Shown here piece after piece: positions 53,225-62,627 of a stretch of DNA of 64,000 bases. The DNA is from Flagellimonas spongiicola (GTDB taxonomy: Bacteria > Bacteroidota > Bacteroidia > Flavobacteriales > Flavobacteriaceae). Every line of letters starts with the position of its first letter. Position 1 is the stretch's first letter. Made by a program: the position numbers and the translations under genes. Below the pieces are notes generated by a model. It was not told the DNA's origin, did no database searches, and worked only from the letters and a program-made list of their open reading frames with translations. The stretch lies in assembly GCF_023502425.1 (NCBI RefSeq), contig NZ_JAMFMA010000002.1, positions 124,001-188,000 of the forward strand, given 5' to 3'.

Positions 53225-54592
53225 ATGAGATTATCATTTCTTATAATTCTAGTAGGCATTAACACATATTCCCAAACCGTCTCCTTAGAAGGTGTAAACA
53301 TAATTGATGTACTATCTGGTACTATCAATGAAAACCAAAACATCCTTTTAAATGGTGAGTACATAGAGAGTATTGGTTCTAAACCTTTTGTTAATGCCCG
53401 AAAAAGAATAAATCTAAGAGGTAAATATATGATTCCAGGGCTTTGGGATATGCATGTACATCTCACTAATCTTGGAAGCTCTTCATTTCCTTTGTTCGTA
53501 ATCAATGGAGTCACGGGTGTTCGCGATATGGGTGGTGATTGGAATAAACTCAAAACATGGCAGACGCAAAACAGCTCCAATTGGCCAGTAATATATTCGC
53601 CAGGCCCTATTTTGGAATCCAAAGCTTTTTATCAACTTGTCCAGACCTTAATGGGGCCTGAATTTGTGAAATCTAGAATTCCCATTGATTCTGAAGTAGA
53701 TATAAACAAGGCCATTGATTCTCTATACATAGAGGGGATTCGCTTTATAAAAGTCAGAACTGTTAAAGATAAAGCAACCTTATCTGCCATAACAAAGGCG
53801 TGTAAAGTAAAGGGAATGAGGCTGGTAGGCCATATTGAACCAAACTTAGATATTGTACACGCTTTAGAATCAGGCTTGTTTTCAGTTGAGCATGCATTAT
53901 TCTTTCAGGTTCTCAAGGCAAGTCCATCCAAAAGAGATTCAATAATTCAGGCATTCAAAAGAAACTCACCATTTTTTACACCTACTCTTATTGCAACTAA
54001 AGCTACTCGCCTAGTAGACTTTAGAATCAAAGATTCATTACCGGCAGCAGCATCGGAATTTGTGAGTCCTGAATTGGATGAAAACTGGAGAGTATTTGAT
54101 GCTATCAAGGCTTTGGAATCCCCTATGCAATGGGATAGTTTGTATACTGTATTCAACAACTTCTCAAAAAAAATATTGAACCCCTCTACTCTCTTAGCTG
54201 GAACTGATTTAGGAGTTCCAGGTCTGCTCCCCGGAAGTAGTCTACATATGGAATTGGAATTAATGGTAAATGAATTAGGAATATCCAACCTCAATGCTAT
54301 ACGGGCAGCAACTATAAATCCTTGTAAAGCCTTGGGCATCACATCCAAATATGGGAGTATTTCCGAAGGAAAAATAGCTAGTATTCTGATACTTAACAAA
54401 AACCCATTGCTGGACATCTCCCATCTAAAAAATATTCATATTGTTATCAATAGGGGAGAAACCATCGATAAAAAAATGACTTTACAACTTGAAAAAGGAA
54501 TTAAGAAAGAAATTAAAGTACATAAAAAAGAATATCAAAATAATATCTTAATCCATTTAAAGGATGCACTAAAAAGAATGGGGGTAAACTAA
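53225..54592 (+). CDS. Exported amidohydrolase (metal-dependent)
   Basis: Amidohydrolase-superfamily enzyme of about 455 residues. I choose the ATG at 53225, because it opens with a clean signal peptide (MRLSFLIILVGINTYSQ); the longer frame from 53171 puts polar residues in front. Metal-site motifs: GLWDMHVHLTNLG (HxH about 78), a Lys in IRFIKVRT (possible carboxylated Lys), LVGHIEP and EHALFF (two His about 203 and 220), and AGTDLGVPG (Asp about 326). The C-terminal AATINPCKALGITSKYGSISEGKIASILILNKNP is typical of imidazolonepropionase/prolidase-like members. It probably cleaves peptides or cyclic amides in the periplasm. Substrate not determinable. Confidence 0.88.
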   Translation: MRLSFLIILVGINTYSQTVSLEGVNIIDVLSGTINENQNILLNGEYIESIGSKPFVNARKRINLRGKYMIPGLWDMHVHLTNLGSSSFPLFVINGVTGVRDMGGDWNKLKTWQTQNSSNWPVIYSPGPILESKAFYQLVQTLMGPEFVKSRIPIDSEVDINKAIDSLYIEGIRFIKVRTVKDKATLSAITKACKVKGMRLVGHIEPNLDIVHALESGLFSVEHALFFQVLKASPSKRDSIIQAFKRNSPFFTPTLIATKATRLVDFRIKDSLPAAASEFVSPELDENWRVFDAIKALESPMQWDSLYTVFNNFSKKILNPSTLLAGTDLGVPGLLPGSSLHMELELMVNELGISNLNAIRAATINPCKALGITSKYGSISEGKIASILILNKNPLLDISHLKNIHIVINRGETIDKKMTLQLEKGIKKEIKVHKKEYQNNILIHLKDALKRMGVN

Positions 54593-54641
54593 TCTATCTG
54601 TAGACTAAAAAATCGAAAGCGTTAAACTGATTTAATTTAGT

Positions 54642-55568
54642 TCAATCTATATAATTTGTTTTATCAAACCGAACAATGTAGGTATTAAAAAAGCTGCTAT
54701 TTCCGGGACTGTTCCTACTGCTGGTAAACAGCAAAAATCGACCATCATCCGTCACATATGGGCTACCATCATATCCTGCTGAATTGATATTGCTTCCCAA
54801 GGATTTAGGGTCTGTCCATTGATTTTCACCTATTCTAAAAGTGATGTACAAATCTGAGTATCCTTGACTATCTGACCTATCAAAACCCACAAATATCAAA
54901 AAGTTCTTATCTGGCGAAATATAAGCATCGCCTTCAAATCTATTTTTGGAATTGATATTATCAGGTAGTGCACGAGGAGCGCCATATTTTTTATTGCTGT
55001 AAGACGCATAATAAATATTGGATTTGCCACTACCATCCAACGGCATCATGGAAAAAAACAAAGTGCCGTCATTAGCCCTCCAAGGGTAACCTACACTTCC
55101 CGCAGTTGGGAAAACAATTTCCGGCTTACTCCACTTTTTATTCACCTGATGCGATTGCCAAAGTTGAAAATTGGATGTGACACTATCTTGACTTATCCGA
55201 TATGGGATATTGGCCATAAATATCATATGATCGCCTTTTGAATTAAGGTAGGGATCAGAATAATTATAAATGGTATCGAACGGAATAGTCTCAGGCGGAT
55301 CAAAACTTCTACCATTGAATTCTTGATACACCAATCGTGCACGGGTGGGTAGTTGTTGACAATAGAATATGATTTCATTTTTCTGACTCAAAGCATTGTT
55401 CCATTGTATTCCGTTTATCGAAATAGCCCCAGGGTAAAACAGCACAGGTGTTTCCGCGTTTTCATAGCTATCCAACACATTTACCTTGGTCTGGGCAGTT
55501 ACTTCTTGGTAACTGTATAAAACAACGAAAGCAAAAAGCAGCTGCACAATATTCTTCTTATTAATCAT
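54642..55568 (-). CDS. PD40 (WD40-like) beta-propeller exported protein
   Basis: 308 residues with a signal peptide (ending EVTAQ). The body has PD40-type propeller strands: NSKGDHMIFMANIP, ANDGTLFFSMMPLDGSGKSNIYYASYS, ISPDKNFLIFVGFDRSDSQGYSDLYITFR and VTDDGRFLLFTSSRN. PD40 proteins are usually binding modules or parts of TolB-like or peptidase systems; no catalytic residues are seen. It is the last gene of a six-gene minus-strand operon and follows the C45 hydrolase gene after 42 bases. Confidence 0.78.
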   Translation of the reverse strand: MINKKNIVQLLFAFVVLYSYQEVTAQTKVNVLDSYENAETPVLFYPGAISINGIQWNNALSQKNEIIFYCQQLPTRARLVYQEFNGRSFDPPETIPFDTIYNYSDPYLNSKGDHMIFMANIPYRISQDSVTSNFQLWQSHQVNKKWSKPEIVFPTAGSVGYPWRANDGTLFFSMMPLDGSGKSNIYYASYSNKKYGAPRALPDNINSKNRFEGDAYISPDKNFLIFVGFDRSDSQGYSDLYITFRIGENQWTDPKSLGSNINSAGYDGSPYVTDDGRFLLFTSSRNSPGNSSFFNTYIVRFDKTNYID

Positions 55569-55610
55569 GAATTCTTTTATTAGTTTTAATGATTCTGACC
55601 CTACAATTTT

Positions 55611-56831
55611 CTAGTTTTCATTTTCAGTAAATTGAATCGTCATAAATTCCGACTCATCCGGTGGTCCCGATACAATTTGAAGTGTTGGCGGTTCTGACAA
55701 AGTCATTACCACGGATGCAAACGTAAAGCCTTGACCATTTTTAACATTGGTTTTACAAACAGGGTTGTTTTTGTGATCCCTAGATCGCAACGCAGCAATT
55801 AGCGAATGATCGGTAATTTCCTTCTTAACCTTCATCCTTTTTTCAAGAGCTCTAAATCGGTAATGACTGTCGGTATTTAGAGACTTTACACCCTGTGGAA
55901 GTTCTGGACTATACGCTTCAAACCAAGCTTTTAAATCGTTGTTTACCAAAGGATGATTGGTGTGGTATACAGCTCCATTGCTATTTTCAGGAATAAAGCG
56001 TTCGACTTTGTTTGCAGATGCCTCAAAATCAAAAACTTCATCTTTTATCCCTACAATATAGTTTTGTCCCGAAGCATGGTTCACCTTTTTAATAAAATCC
56101 AACGCTTCTATCTTGGTTTTGGAGTTGATGATTCTACGTATGACAAAGGCAACAGGTAGTCCGGTAGCATTGGACTTTAGTTGAATCAAAGTATTCACGC
56201 ACACCCCAATTCCTTTTTCATTTAACCCATTAAGTGCAATAAGCCCTGGTTGTGTTAGAATAAGTTGTTCTGGTCTCTTTTTGGAACGTTCCAAACGCAT
56301 CAACAATTGAAAACCATCCGTATAATTCTCCAAGTCCATGTTTTGGGAAAGGTATCCCGGATTTCCATCAATAGCTGGCACCCCCATTCCACTGCAGTGA
56401 TGGTTGTGAATATTATTCACATATACCCAGAATTCATCCAACAAATTGAGAACGAATACATCTCGAAAATTTTGGTCGGCACCATCAGCTATCCCAATGA
56501 TTTCCTCGTATAGTTCTGGCGTCCATTGTTTAATGCTGTTCGTGAAATTTGCATAATCAAAGAATTCTGCCACTACTTGATCTGCGTCTTTGCCCAATTG
56601 ATCGCTGGTATTTTTTTTCCAGGCTATGACCAGCGCCCCAATTTCTTCTTTTAATTGCGTACCATGCTGCAAACCCAATTTATAACCAGTACCCGATAAA
56701 TTGATTTGCTTAAGTACCCTGTTTGATTCTTGTGCAAAACAACCCGCTGAAAAGAACATACCCATTAAAATTAATTTCCTGCATTTTCTAAAACCTAATT
56801 GTGCTAATTTTCGGAGATAGACCAAACTCAT
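55611..56831 (-). CDS. C45-type autoproteolytic acyltransferase/amide hydrolase
   Basis: 406 residues. Resembles peptidase family C45 (penicillin acyltransferase type, Ntn-hydrolase fold): the early GTGYKLGLQHGTQLKEEI segment, NHHCSGMGVP with the probable nucleophile Cys near residue 143, LSQNMDLENY, GLNEKGIGVCVNTL and AVYHTNHPL late in the protein. A signal peptide (KLILMGMFFSAGCFAQ) follows a basic N terminus. In Ntn hydrolases the Cys becomes the free N terminus by self-cleavage; here about 140 residues precede it, in the range for C45 proenzymes. The start overlaps the DUF4199 stop (ATGA). It could deacylate N-acyl amino acids or lactams; this is inference. Confidence 0.82.
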   Translation of the reverse strand: MSLVYLRKLAQLGFRKCRKLILMGMFFSAGCFAQESNRVLKQINLSGTGYKLGLQHGTQLKEEIGALVIAWKKNTSDQLGKDADQVVAEFFDYANFTNSIKQWTPELYEEIIGIADGADQNFRDVFVLNLLDEFWVYVNNIHNHHCSGMGVPAIDGNPGYLSQNMDLENYTDGFQLLMRLERSKKRPEQLILTQPGLIALNGLNEKGIGVCVNTLIQLKSNATGLPVAFVIRRIINSKTKIEALDFIKKVNHASGQNYIVGIKDEVFDFEASANKVERFIPENSNGAVYHTNHPLVNNDLKAWFEAYSPELPQGVKSLNTDSHYRFRALEKRMKVKKEITDHSLIAALRSRDHKNNPVCKTNVKNGQGFTFASVVMTLSEPPTLQIVSGPPDESEFMTIQFTENEN

Positions 56832-57304
56832 TCTTTTTTCCCTTTTTTTATTGTCAGTGGGATCAGAAGTGATAAAAGACTGCCAATAACTGTTCCTGAA
56901 ATCATTCCGAAAAGCAGATAAAAGGCTGGAGTAATTGCAGTTTTAAGTGCTTCAACAGTTTGCTCATAAGTTGCGCTATTGCTATCTAAATTTCCGATTT
57001 CATTAGCTATGGCAGTGCGTATCATTAAATCGTCTACAAATTTTAGATAGATGAACATAAAAATGGAACTAAGTATTGCGCCAATGGCACTAACCAGCAC
57101 ACCGAACAAAAACTTTTCCCGATAGCTCTCCAAGGTTTCTCTAGATTGCGAAAGCCCATAAAAAATCACGAAAGCGTAAAAAATATACGTTAACCAACCA
57201 ATGGCACTATTGCCAGAAACACCTATCAGATTGGTGGTCAAGAAGTAACCTATAAGAACAATTGTTAGTATTCCTCCGTATTTGGTAATTTCTTTTAAAT
57301 CCAT
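56828..57304 (-). CDS. DUF4199 family four-helix membrane protein
   Basis: 158-residue inner-membrane protein with four hydrophobic helices (two before and two after the central RETLESYREKFLFG), and the TPAFYLLFGMISGTVIGSLLSLLIPL end typical of DUF4199. Function unknown. It is translationally coupled to the C45 hydrolase gene (4-base overlap) and starts 21 bases after the NTF2-like gene stops. Within this operon it is the second membrane component besides the CPBP protein. Confidence 0.8.
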   Translation of the reverse strand: MDLKEITKYGGILTIVLIGYFLTTNLIGVSGNSAIGWLTYIFYAFVIFYGLSQSRETLESYREKFLFGVLVSAIGAILSSIFMFIYLKFVDDLMIRTAIANEIGNLDSNSATYEQTVEALKTAITPAFYLLFGMISGTVIGSLLSLLIPLTIKKGKKE

Positions 57305-57325
57305 AATTCGAATAGTAATTATAAA

Positions 57326-57790
57326 TCAGTCCCACATATATTTCCATGATCCATCATCTTGTTTTTTCCAAATGGTCAGATAGATTCCTCGGTAACTTTG
57401 TAATTCACCATTTTGATCAGGTATTTGCCAATGATATTTTCCGTGACTATACGCTAAGTCATTAGAATCGCTTACCACGATCTGTTCCGGCTCCCAATCT
57501 ACTTTTGCTTGCTTATAGACCTGGTTATCATAGAATGAAAAAATATTTGATTTTCCTTTTACCAGGTTGTTATTGCGATTAATCGTAGCATCTTCAGCCG
57601 CATAATGCGAAAAAGCTTGCGCGATTCCGTCAACTGCAGTCATTTTTTGAAATGATTTTTCAGTATTGTAAATCACCTGTTGAACCGCATTCAGCTCACC
57701 TGTAATTTTAACAGATTCAGCCTCATTCTGTCCCATCAACAGACCAGTGAAAAACAAAAAATAATAAAGAGATATTGGGTTAAGCTTCAT
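57326..57790 (-). CDS. NTF2-like (DUF4440-type) exported protein 1
   Basis: 154 residues with a signal peptide (SLYYFLFFTGLLMGQ). The rest is an NTF2-like cone fold: IYNTEKSFQKMTAVDGIAQAFSHYAAEDATINRNNNLVKGKSNI, VDWEPEQIVVSDSNDLAYSHGKYHW and YLTIWKKQDDGSWKYMWD are the standard DUF4440 pattern. Members bind small ligands or act as simple enzymes; nothing more specific is visible. The start overlaps the CPBP gene's stop by 11 bases. Confidence 0.82.
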   Translation of the reverse strand: MKLNPISLYYFLFFTGLLMGQNEAESVKITGELNAVQQVIYNTEKSFQKMTAVDGIAQAFSHYAAEDATINRNNNLVKGKSNIFSFYDNQVYKQAKVDWEPEQIVVSDSNDLAYSHGKYHWQIPDQNGELQSYRGIYLTIWKKQDDGSWKYMWD

Positions 57791-58685
57791 TTTGTAGCTT
57801 TTGAATTTTGAATTTGAATTTGTTCAGTTCATAAATCAATAGTGATAGAAAAAGAAATGTGCATAGCAGACTTCCTTCTAATCCGAAAGCTCCTCCTGAA
57901 ATCAAATCGCTTGAGTTCAATATTGTCTTAAAAATCCAAACTTCGGGCGGTTTTCCACTATTGGGCAGTCCAATCAATATATTCTGGGAAATATTCCATA
58001 AGGCGTGAAAACCTATGGCGAATGCCAAATTTCTTGTTCTTGCAAAATTGACGGTGGTAATGGCTCCGAATAGCACCAAATTGATAATCCCCAAATAAGT
58101 CGCATTTGCATTGGATGAATGTATTAGTCCAAAAACAATTGCAGAAATCACTATGGCAATCCAATCCTTATTCTTATGGAACTTCATTTTTTTTGGTATA
58201 CCATAAATCACAAGAACAAACAAAAAAGCAGTGGCTAACACTTCTTCAAATATTGCCCCGGACAGGTAACGCAAAACTTGACCTAAAAATGCAGATAGCA
58301 GCCCATAACTCTCATAGATGCTACCGGGATTATATACAATAACCGCTTGTGAAAACTGCATCATTATCAGTAACACTGCAACCCCAGAAGCTAGCATGGC
58401 TCCACGAACGATCAAAAGCAATGTCTGCGTTCCAGGGTATAAGCCATATCGAGCCATGGAACTCCTATCCAAATATTTCGAGAAAATGTAAAGAGCGACC
58501 AAAACAGCTATGCATGACAGTACGTTTACCATAAATGAGAGGTAAAATGCATTGTCCTTAAACAATGGGACGATCAATCTTATCAATAAGATTCCAATAA
58601 GTTGGAAGAGCAATAGAAAAGATAAAAGCTTGAATATCGTCCTTAAACGACCTGAATGATTGTATAAAAGTTTTGAAAATTCCAA
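57780..58685 (-). CDS. CPBP-family intramembrane protease-like protein, atypical motif 1
   Basis: 301 residues, about eight membrane helices, of the CPBP/Abi (Rce1-type) family. Motif 1 appears as FEEVLATAF near residue 145: the Glu pair is kept, but the Arg of the usual EExxxR is Thr. Motif 2 is FGLIHSSN (FxxxH, about 178) and motif 3 FHALWNIS (HxxxN, about 222), both intact. Active-site Glu and His residues are present, so it may still be a protease, but the Arg change is odd. It is the second gene of the operon, 6 bases after the first NTF2-like gene, and overlaps the next by 11 bases. It may process a partner encoded here. Confidence 0.83.
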   Translation of the reverse strand: MEFSKLLYNHSGRLRTIFKLLSFLLLFQLIGILLIRLIVPLFKDNAFYLSFMVNVLSCIAVLVALYIFSKYLDRSSMARYGLYPGTQTLLLIVRGAMLASGVAVLLIMMQFSQAVIVYNPGSIYESYGLLSAFLGQVLRYLSGAIFEEVLATAFLFVLVIYGIPKKMKFHKNKDWIAIVISAIVFGLIHSSNANATYLGIINLVLFGAITTVNFARTRNLAFAIGFHALWNISQNILIGLPNSGKPPEVWIFKTILNSSDLISGGAFGLEGSLLCTFLFLSLLIYELNKFKFKIQKLQNEA

Positions 58686-58691
58686 TTGACC

Positions 58692-59267
58692 CTAAGATTT
58701 TGGTAGGTATTTTTCAGGTATTGTAAATTCTTCTGATTCCTGCATCCAAAAAATATTGATAATACGCCAACGATCTCCGGTATTCAACAATTGGATTCCA
58801 TTTATCCCACGCATAAATGGTTCTGTATCTGATTTACTTTTAAAACTTTGATAGGTACTGAATACCTGGGCAATGTTCCCAAAAACCTCGGTCACACGAT
58901 GCAGTTCATCTTCAATAAACCCATTTTCCACAAGCCATTTACCGGACCTTTCCACATAAGTCTGCGGGGTAACGTACCGTGCTCCAACTTGTCCCTGGCT
59001 GTTTTTGCCAGTAGCTACCAACATGGCGTTTGGGTGATAAATGTAGCGCATGAGATCCCAATCCCTAGCTTCCCCCTTTTCACCAGAGATGACAGCATAA
59101 AGGGCATCAATGGTGCTGTCTATTGTTTTGGTATACTGCCCATATTTTTCATGGTCTTCTTGAGCTTGAAGATTTTGGAATACCATTAGAACAATTGCAC
59201 ACAAACAGACAATATTTAGATTTTTACGGATAATTGCTTTCAAGGATTCAATCATTTTTGAGTTCAC
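58692..59267 (-). CDS. NTF2-like exported protein 2
   Basis: 191 residues with a signal peptide (NIVCLCAIVLMVFQNLQAQ). NTF2-like fold: TIDALYAVISGEKGEARDWDLMRYIYHPNAMLV, then ARYVTPQTYVERSGKWLVENGFIEDELHRVTEVFGNIAQVFSTYQSF and INGIQLLNTGDRWRIINIFWMQE. It is larger than the one at 57326 and not a close copy of it. It is the first gene of the minus-strand operon, divergent from the membrane-anchored AraC gene at 59398, with a 130-base region between the two starts that must hold both promoters. Confidence 0.85.
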   Translation of the reverse strand: MNSKMIESLKAIIRKNLNIVCLCAIVLMVFQNLQAQEDHEKYGQYTKTIDSTIDALYAVISGEKGEARDWDLMRYIYHPNAMLVATGKNSQGQVGARYVTPQTYVERSGKWLVENGFIEDELHRVTEVFGNIAQVFSTYQSFKSKSDTEPFMRGINGIQLLNTGDRWRIINIFWMQESEEFTIPEKYLPKS

Positions 59268-59397
59268 TATTAGTAGTTTTTTAAAGTTTTAACATTTTAT
59301 TATATAACTAGTTGATTTTACATCAACTAATTTTCCGAAAGTAGGTAGACAACGTAATTGTTATCTCCTGTTTTCCTAATTCAAGAGATGTTTTGAT

Positions 59398-60396
59398 ATG
59401 AACTCATTAATTATGTTGTCGTTTTTCTCAGGCGCATCCATCCCTGGGAGTATATTGGTGGCCGCCTATTTCTATTACATCCGTAAGGAACATCGACTAA
59501 AATTGAATTTACTTACGGCCTTGTTCATTGCGTTATCATTGCGTTGTTCTAAATCATTTCTTTGCTATACATTAGGAATGCCAGAGGTAGGCATGTCCTT
59601 AGGCTATTTAGGTCTTGCCACTATAGGTCCTTTACTATGGCTTTACTTGAAATATTTTGATAAAACAGGCATCCAAAACCTGTTATACAATGACTACCTA
59701 CATTTTCTGCCAGCAATTTTGGGTTCATCTGCTATACTTGTATTCGGTAGGGATTTTGCCATAGACCTGTATTTCTACACGAACTACATACTTTTAGCTT
59801 ATGTGGTGATAGTATGGTCAAAAATCTACTTGTTGAATAACGAAAACAAAAACGCCTTGGGGAAATGGAACATGCTACTGCTGGGTTCCATAACTGCCTT
59901 ATGCGGTATTTTCCTGTTTCAATACCACACAGACCATCTATATTATTATACCATAGGCGCGGCATTGGCATCCATCACCTTCTACCTCCTTCTGTTTTTT
60001 GCCATAAAAACCCCCATATTATTCCCAGTTATTCGAAAAAAAGTAAACATTAATCCCAAAGTCGTTGAAAAAGTATGCCATGCCATAGACGCCGATAAAA
60101 TATATAGAAGGCCTTCGTTGACCTTAGATCAATTTTCTAGGGAATTGGACTGCCCATCCTACCAAGTCTCAAATGCTATAAAAGAAAAGTATCAAAAGTC
60201 ATTTTCGGAACTTATCAATTATATGCGCATTAAGGATGTTGTACAGGAGTTATCCAATGAAAACAAGGGGTACAATAAGATAGAAGGACTTGCCTATTCC
60301 GCTGGTTTCAATACCCCTTCAACATTTTATGCAGCCTTTAAAAAGGTAACCGGTATGAATCCAACAGAATACCAGAAAAAGCATTTCGTAAAATAA
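59398..60396 (+). CDS. Membrane-anchored AraC-family transcriptional regulator
   Basis: 332 residues. About seven membrane helices (1-205), then an AraC DNA-binding domain: RPSLTLDQFSRELDCPSYQVSNAIKEKYQKSFSELINYMRIKDV and IEGLAYSAGFNTPSTFYAAFKKVTGMNPTEYQKKH. Divergent from the six-gene operon 59267-54642, which is its likely target. The start at 59398 (ATGAACTCATTAATT) puts the first helix at residue 3. Its 3' end converges on the DUF5916 gene with a 20-base gap. Confidence 0.88.
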   Translation: MNSLIMLSFFSGASIPGSILVAAYFYYIRKEHRLKLNLLTALFIALSLRCSKSFLCYTLGMPEVGMSLGYLGLATIGPLLWLYLKYFDKTGIQNLLYNDYLHFLPAILGSSAILVFGRDFAIDLYFYTNYILLAYVVIVWSKIYLLNNENKNALGKWNMLLLGSITALCGIFLFQYHTDHLYYYTIGAALASITFYLLLFFAIKTPILFPVIRKKVNINPKVVEKVCHAIDADKIYRRPSLTLDQFSRELDCPSYQVSNAIKEKYQKSFSELINYMRIKDVVQELSNENKGYNKIEGLAYSAGFNTPSTFYAAFKKVTGMNPTEYQKKHFVK

Positions 60397-60416
60397 AACA
60401 CCGTAACCTTTACAAT

Positions 60417-62627
60417 CTAGACACCAAAGCGGTAGGTTGCCTTTAGAATTATCAATCTATTGGTAAGATCAAATGCATTGGTGTCATTGTTTTGATTGTA
60501 AATCAGAAATACATCTGATAGTGGTGCATAACGGTATTGCAATCGAGTAAAAACACTGAAATTATCACTCAAGGTATTGTACTGTACGGTATTACTTAAG
60601 AATAGCTTGTTCGTAAAGCTTAAAAGGTTATTGAATTTGATAAGATGGATGTCTATGTTGCCATAATTATCGGGTAATTCGATAGAGTTGAAATCATAGG
60701 AAAGACTAAAATTCCCCCAATGTCCAAACCTAAAATTCGAGGATGCGAACAGGGTGGTAATGTTTCCATTGTAAAATGATCCAACGGTACCACCAGCACT
60801 ATACGTCCATTGGTTTCTTATGTCTGAATTGTATTCTAGCGTACCACTCCAAAAATTATAGTTTTGGACAGGTAAATTGTCAAACTCGCCGCCTAAAAAA
60901 TTGGTTGGGAATTGCAAATCTATTTCCCGATTGGTTCCTGAAACTACTAAAGAGGCCGTATTCCTAAAAAAGATATCATACGCCAAATTATTCTGTCGCT
61001 CAAAGAAGCCGCCTTTATTAAAATAAAAGTAATGCCAAGTACGTGCTCCATGACGCATTATGGCGGAATCCTCTTTTTGTGGAAAGAACGTGTAGCGTAC
61101 CCAAGGATTTGCCAAAGTATATCCCTGCCGGATTACTTCACCAGTGTCCGCATTGAAATTGAACAGTCTTGGGGTAAATCCCAAATCAGCACGATAATGA
61201 TCATTCAAGGTGTTAAAAACCCATCCTGTACCGAATTTTCTTGTAGCATAACTCCCTTCGACCCCAAAAAAATGTCCATCTGAAAAGTCTTTGGCCTTAC
61301 TCCCATGATAGCTCACCCAATTATTGAAATTTCCTTTTTCTGAAAGGTAATTGAATTCCAATCCATAATTCTGACTATGATCATCTACAGGATTATCTCC
61401 GGTTGTACTTCTATTGATAAACATCCCCTTGATTACTGAGCGCTTTAGCACCCTATAGTTCATTGCCATGATTGTATTGTTCTCGGCAAGTTTTTGGTCG
61501 GTCTTCTTTGTTTGCACATTCATGACCCCCATTCTCAAGTTTGGTCCTAAATTCCCCGTTACTTTTGCACCAAAGGTTATTGGAACGCTCTCACCATTTT
61601 CCAAGCCAATGCGCCTTGAGAAAAAGGGTCTGAAATTTTCAAACCCGAAATTGGTGAAGATGTCATTGTTTTCTAGAAAAAACTCACGGCGTTCAGGTAA
61701 CGAAATATCAAATCGACTAATATTGACTACTTCTTGATCCACATCCGCATTGGAAAAATCCGGATTAAGGGTTAAATCAGCATAGAGCGATTTTGTAATG
61801 GGAATTTTCACATCCAAACCAGCATCAAATTCTTCATTAGTAGCAAAACCATCATCAAGTTTGGTTTTTTGGCTACTTGCTGTTATGTATGGTTTCACAA
61901 ATAGCGAGTTGGTTTTAGAAGTCGGCAGTTTTTCCCAGATCAAGGTCCCCATATAGTTTACATCTATGCCATTAAAATTGACCGGAAACTGGGTCCAGGT
62001 ATAATAGAAATTTTCAATCTTATCACCTCGGATAAAATTGATACCCCATTCCAAGTTACTTTCCGAGAACCTAAGACTGCTAAAAGGAATTGCAAATTCA
62101 GCCACCCAGTAGGAATCATAATTCCGTACTGCCGAAAACCAGCGTTCATCCCAAGTTTCCGAATAAAAGGTAAATGAGGACTCAATACTTAGATTACCAT
62201 CCAGTTCTGCCCCACCTGCATTCACCCCAAAAAGCACCCCACTCTGTTTGCTGTTAATTGGGTCCATAACAATGGTAAAAGAATCGCTGTTCCAATGCGC
62301 ATTGTCTGAATCCCTATCCAGTGATTGTACTATTCGTTTGCCTTCATCATACATTTTAGCATAAACGAAAAGCATTTGTTCATTATAGGTAATTCGAACT
62401 TCTGTTTTGTTCTTGGCAAAACCTTGGTCGCTGGGATTATGGTTGTAAAACTGTTCTATGATTTCATGTCCCTCCCATTCTCCTTCGTCAATAATCCCAT
62501 CAACTTTTATGGTGTTTTCAGTGGACTTGATTCTATATTGGAAGTTCTCACGTGTAGACTCCGAATCTTGGCCAAAAAATAAATTTGAGGCACAAAAAAA
62601 TAAACAACAAACAAACGATCTTTTCAA
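60417..62627 (-). CDS. DUF5916 outer-membrane protein with CBM9-like domain
   Basis: 736 residues with a signal peptide (LFFCASNLFFGQ). The N-terminal part (about 30-215) is a CBM9-like domain: IDGIIDEGEWEGHEII, TEVRITYNEQMLFVYAKMYDE, FTIVMDPINSKQSGVLFGVNAGGAELDG and AEFAIPFSSLRF. The rest is the DUF5916 beta-barrel-like region: SKSLYADLTLNPDFSNADVDQEVVN, LPERREFFLENNDIF, FFSRRIGLENGE and alternating short aromatic strands, ending RFGV. Probably an outer-membrane protein, possibly for uptake or display; substrate unknown. The next gene on the strand is a homologue. Confidence 0.85.
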   Translation of the reverse strand: MKRSFVCCLFFCASNLFFGQDSESTRENFQYRIKSTENTIKVDGIIDEGEWEGHEIIEQFYNHNPSDQGFAKNKTEVRITYNEQMLFVYAKMYDEGKRIVQSLDRDSDNAHWNSDSFTIVMDPINSKQSGVLFGVNAGGAELDGNLSIESSFTFYSETWDERWFSAVRNYDSYWVAEFAIPFSSLRFSESNLEWGINFIRGDKIENFYYTWTQFPVNFNGIDVNYMGTLIWEKLPTSKTNSLFVKPYITASSQKTKLDDGFATNEEFDAGLDVKIPITKSLYADLTLNPDFSNADVDQEVVNISRFDISLPERREFFLENNDIFTNFGFENFRPFFSRRIGLENGESVPITFGAKVTGNLGPNLRMGVMNVQTKKTDQKLAENNTIMAMNYRVLKRSVIKGMFINRSTTGDNPVDDHSQNYGLEFNYLSEKGNFNNWVSYHGSKAKDFSDGHFFGVEGSYATRKFGTGWVFNTLNDHYRADLGFTPRLFNFNADTGEVIRQGYTLANPWVRYTFFPQKEDSAIMRHGARTWHYFYFNKGGFFERQNNLAYDIFFRNTASLVVSGTNREIDLQFPTNFLGGEFDNLPVQNYNFWSGTLEYNSDIRNQWTYSAGGTVGSFYNGNITTLFASSNFRFGHWGNFSLSYDFNSIELPDNYGNIDIHLIKFNNLLSFTNKLFLSNTVQYNTLSDNFSVFTRLQYRYAPLSDVFLIYNQNNDTNAFDLTNRLIILKATYRFGV

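Noticed and set aside
53947-54417. A 156-codon minus-strand open frame
   Set aside because: It is antisense to the amidohydrolase core, which has clear metal-site motifs in the plus-strand frame.
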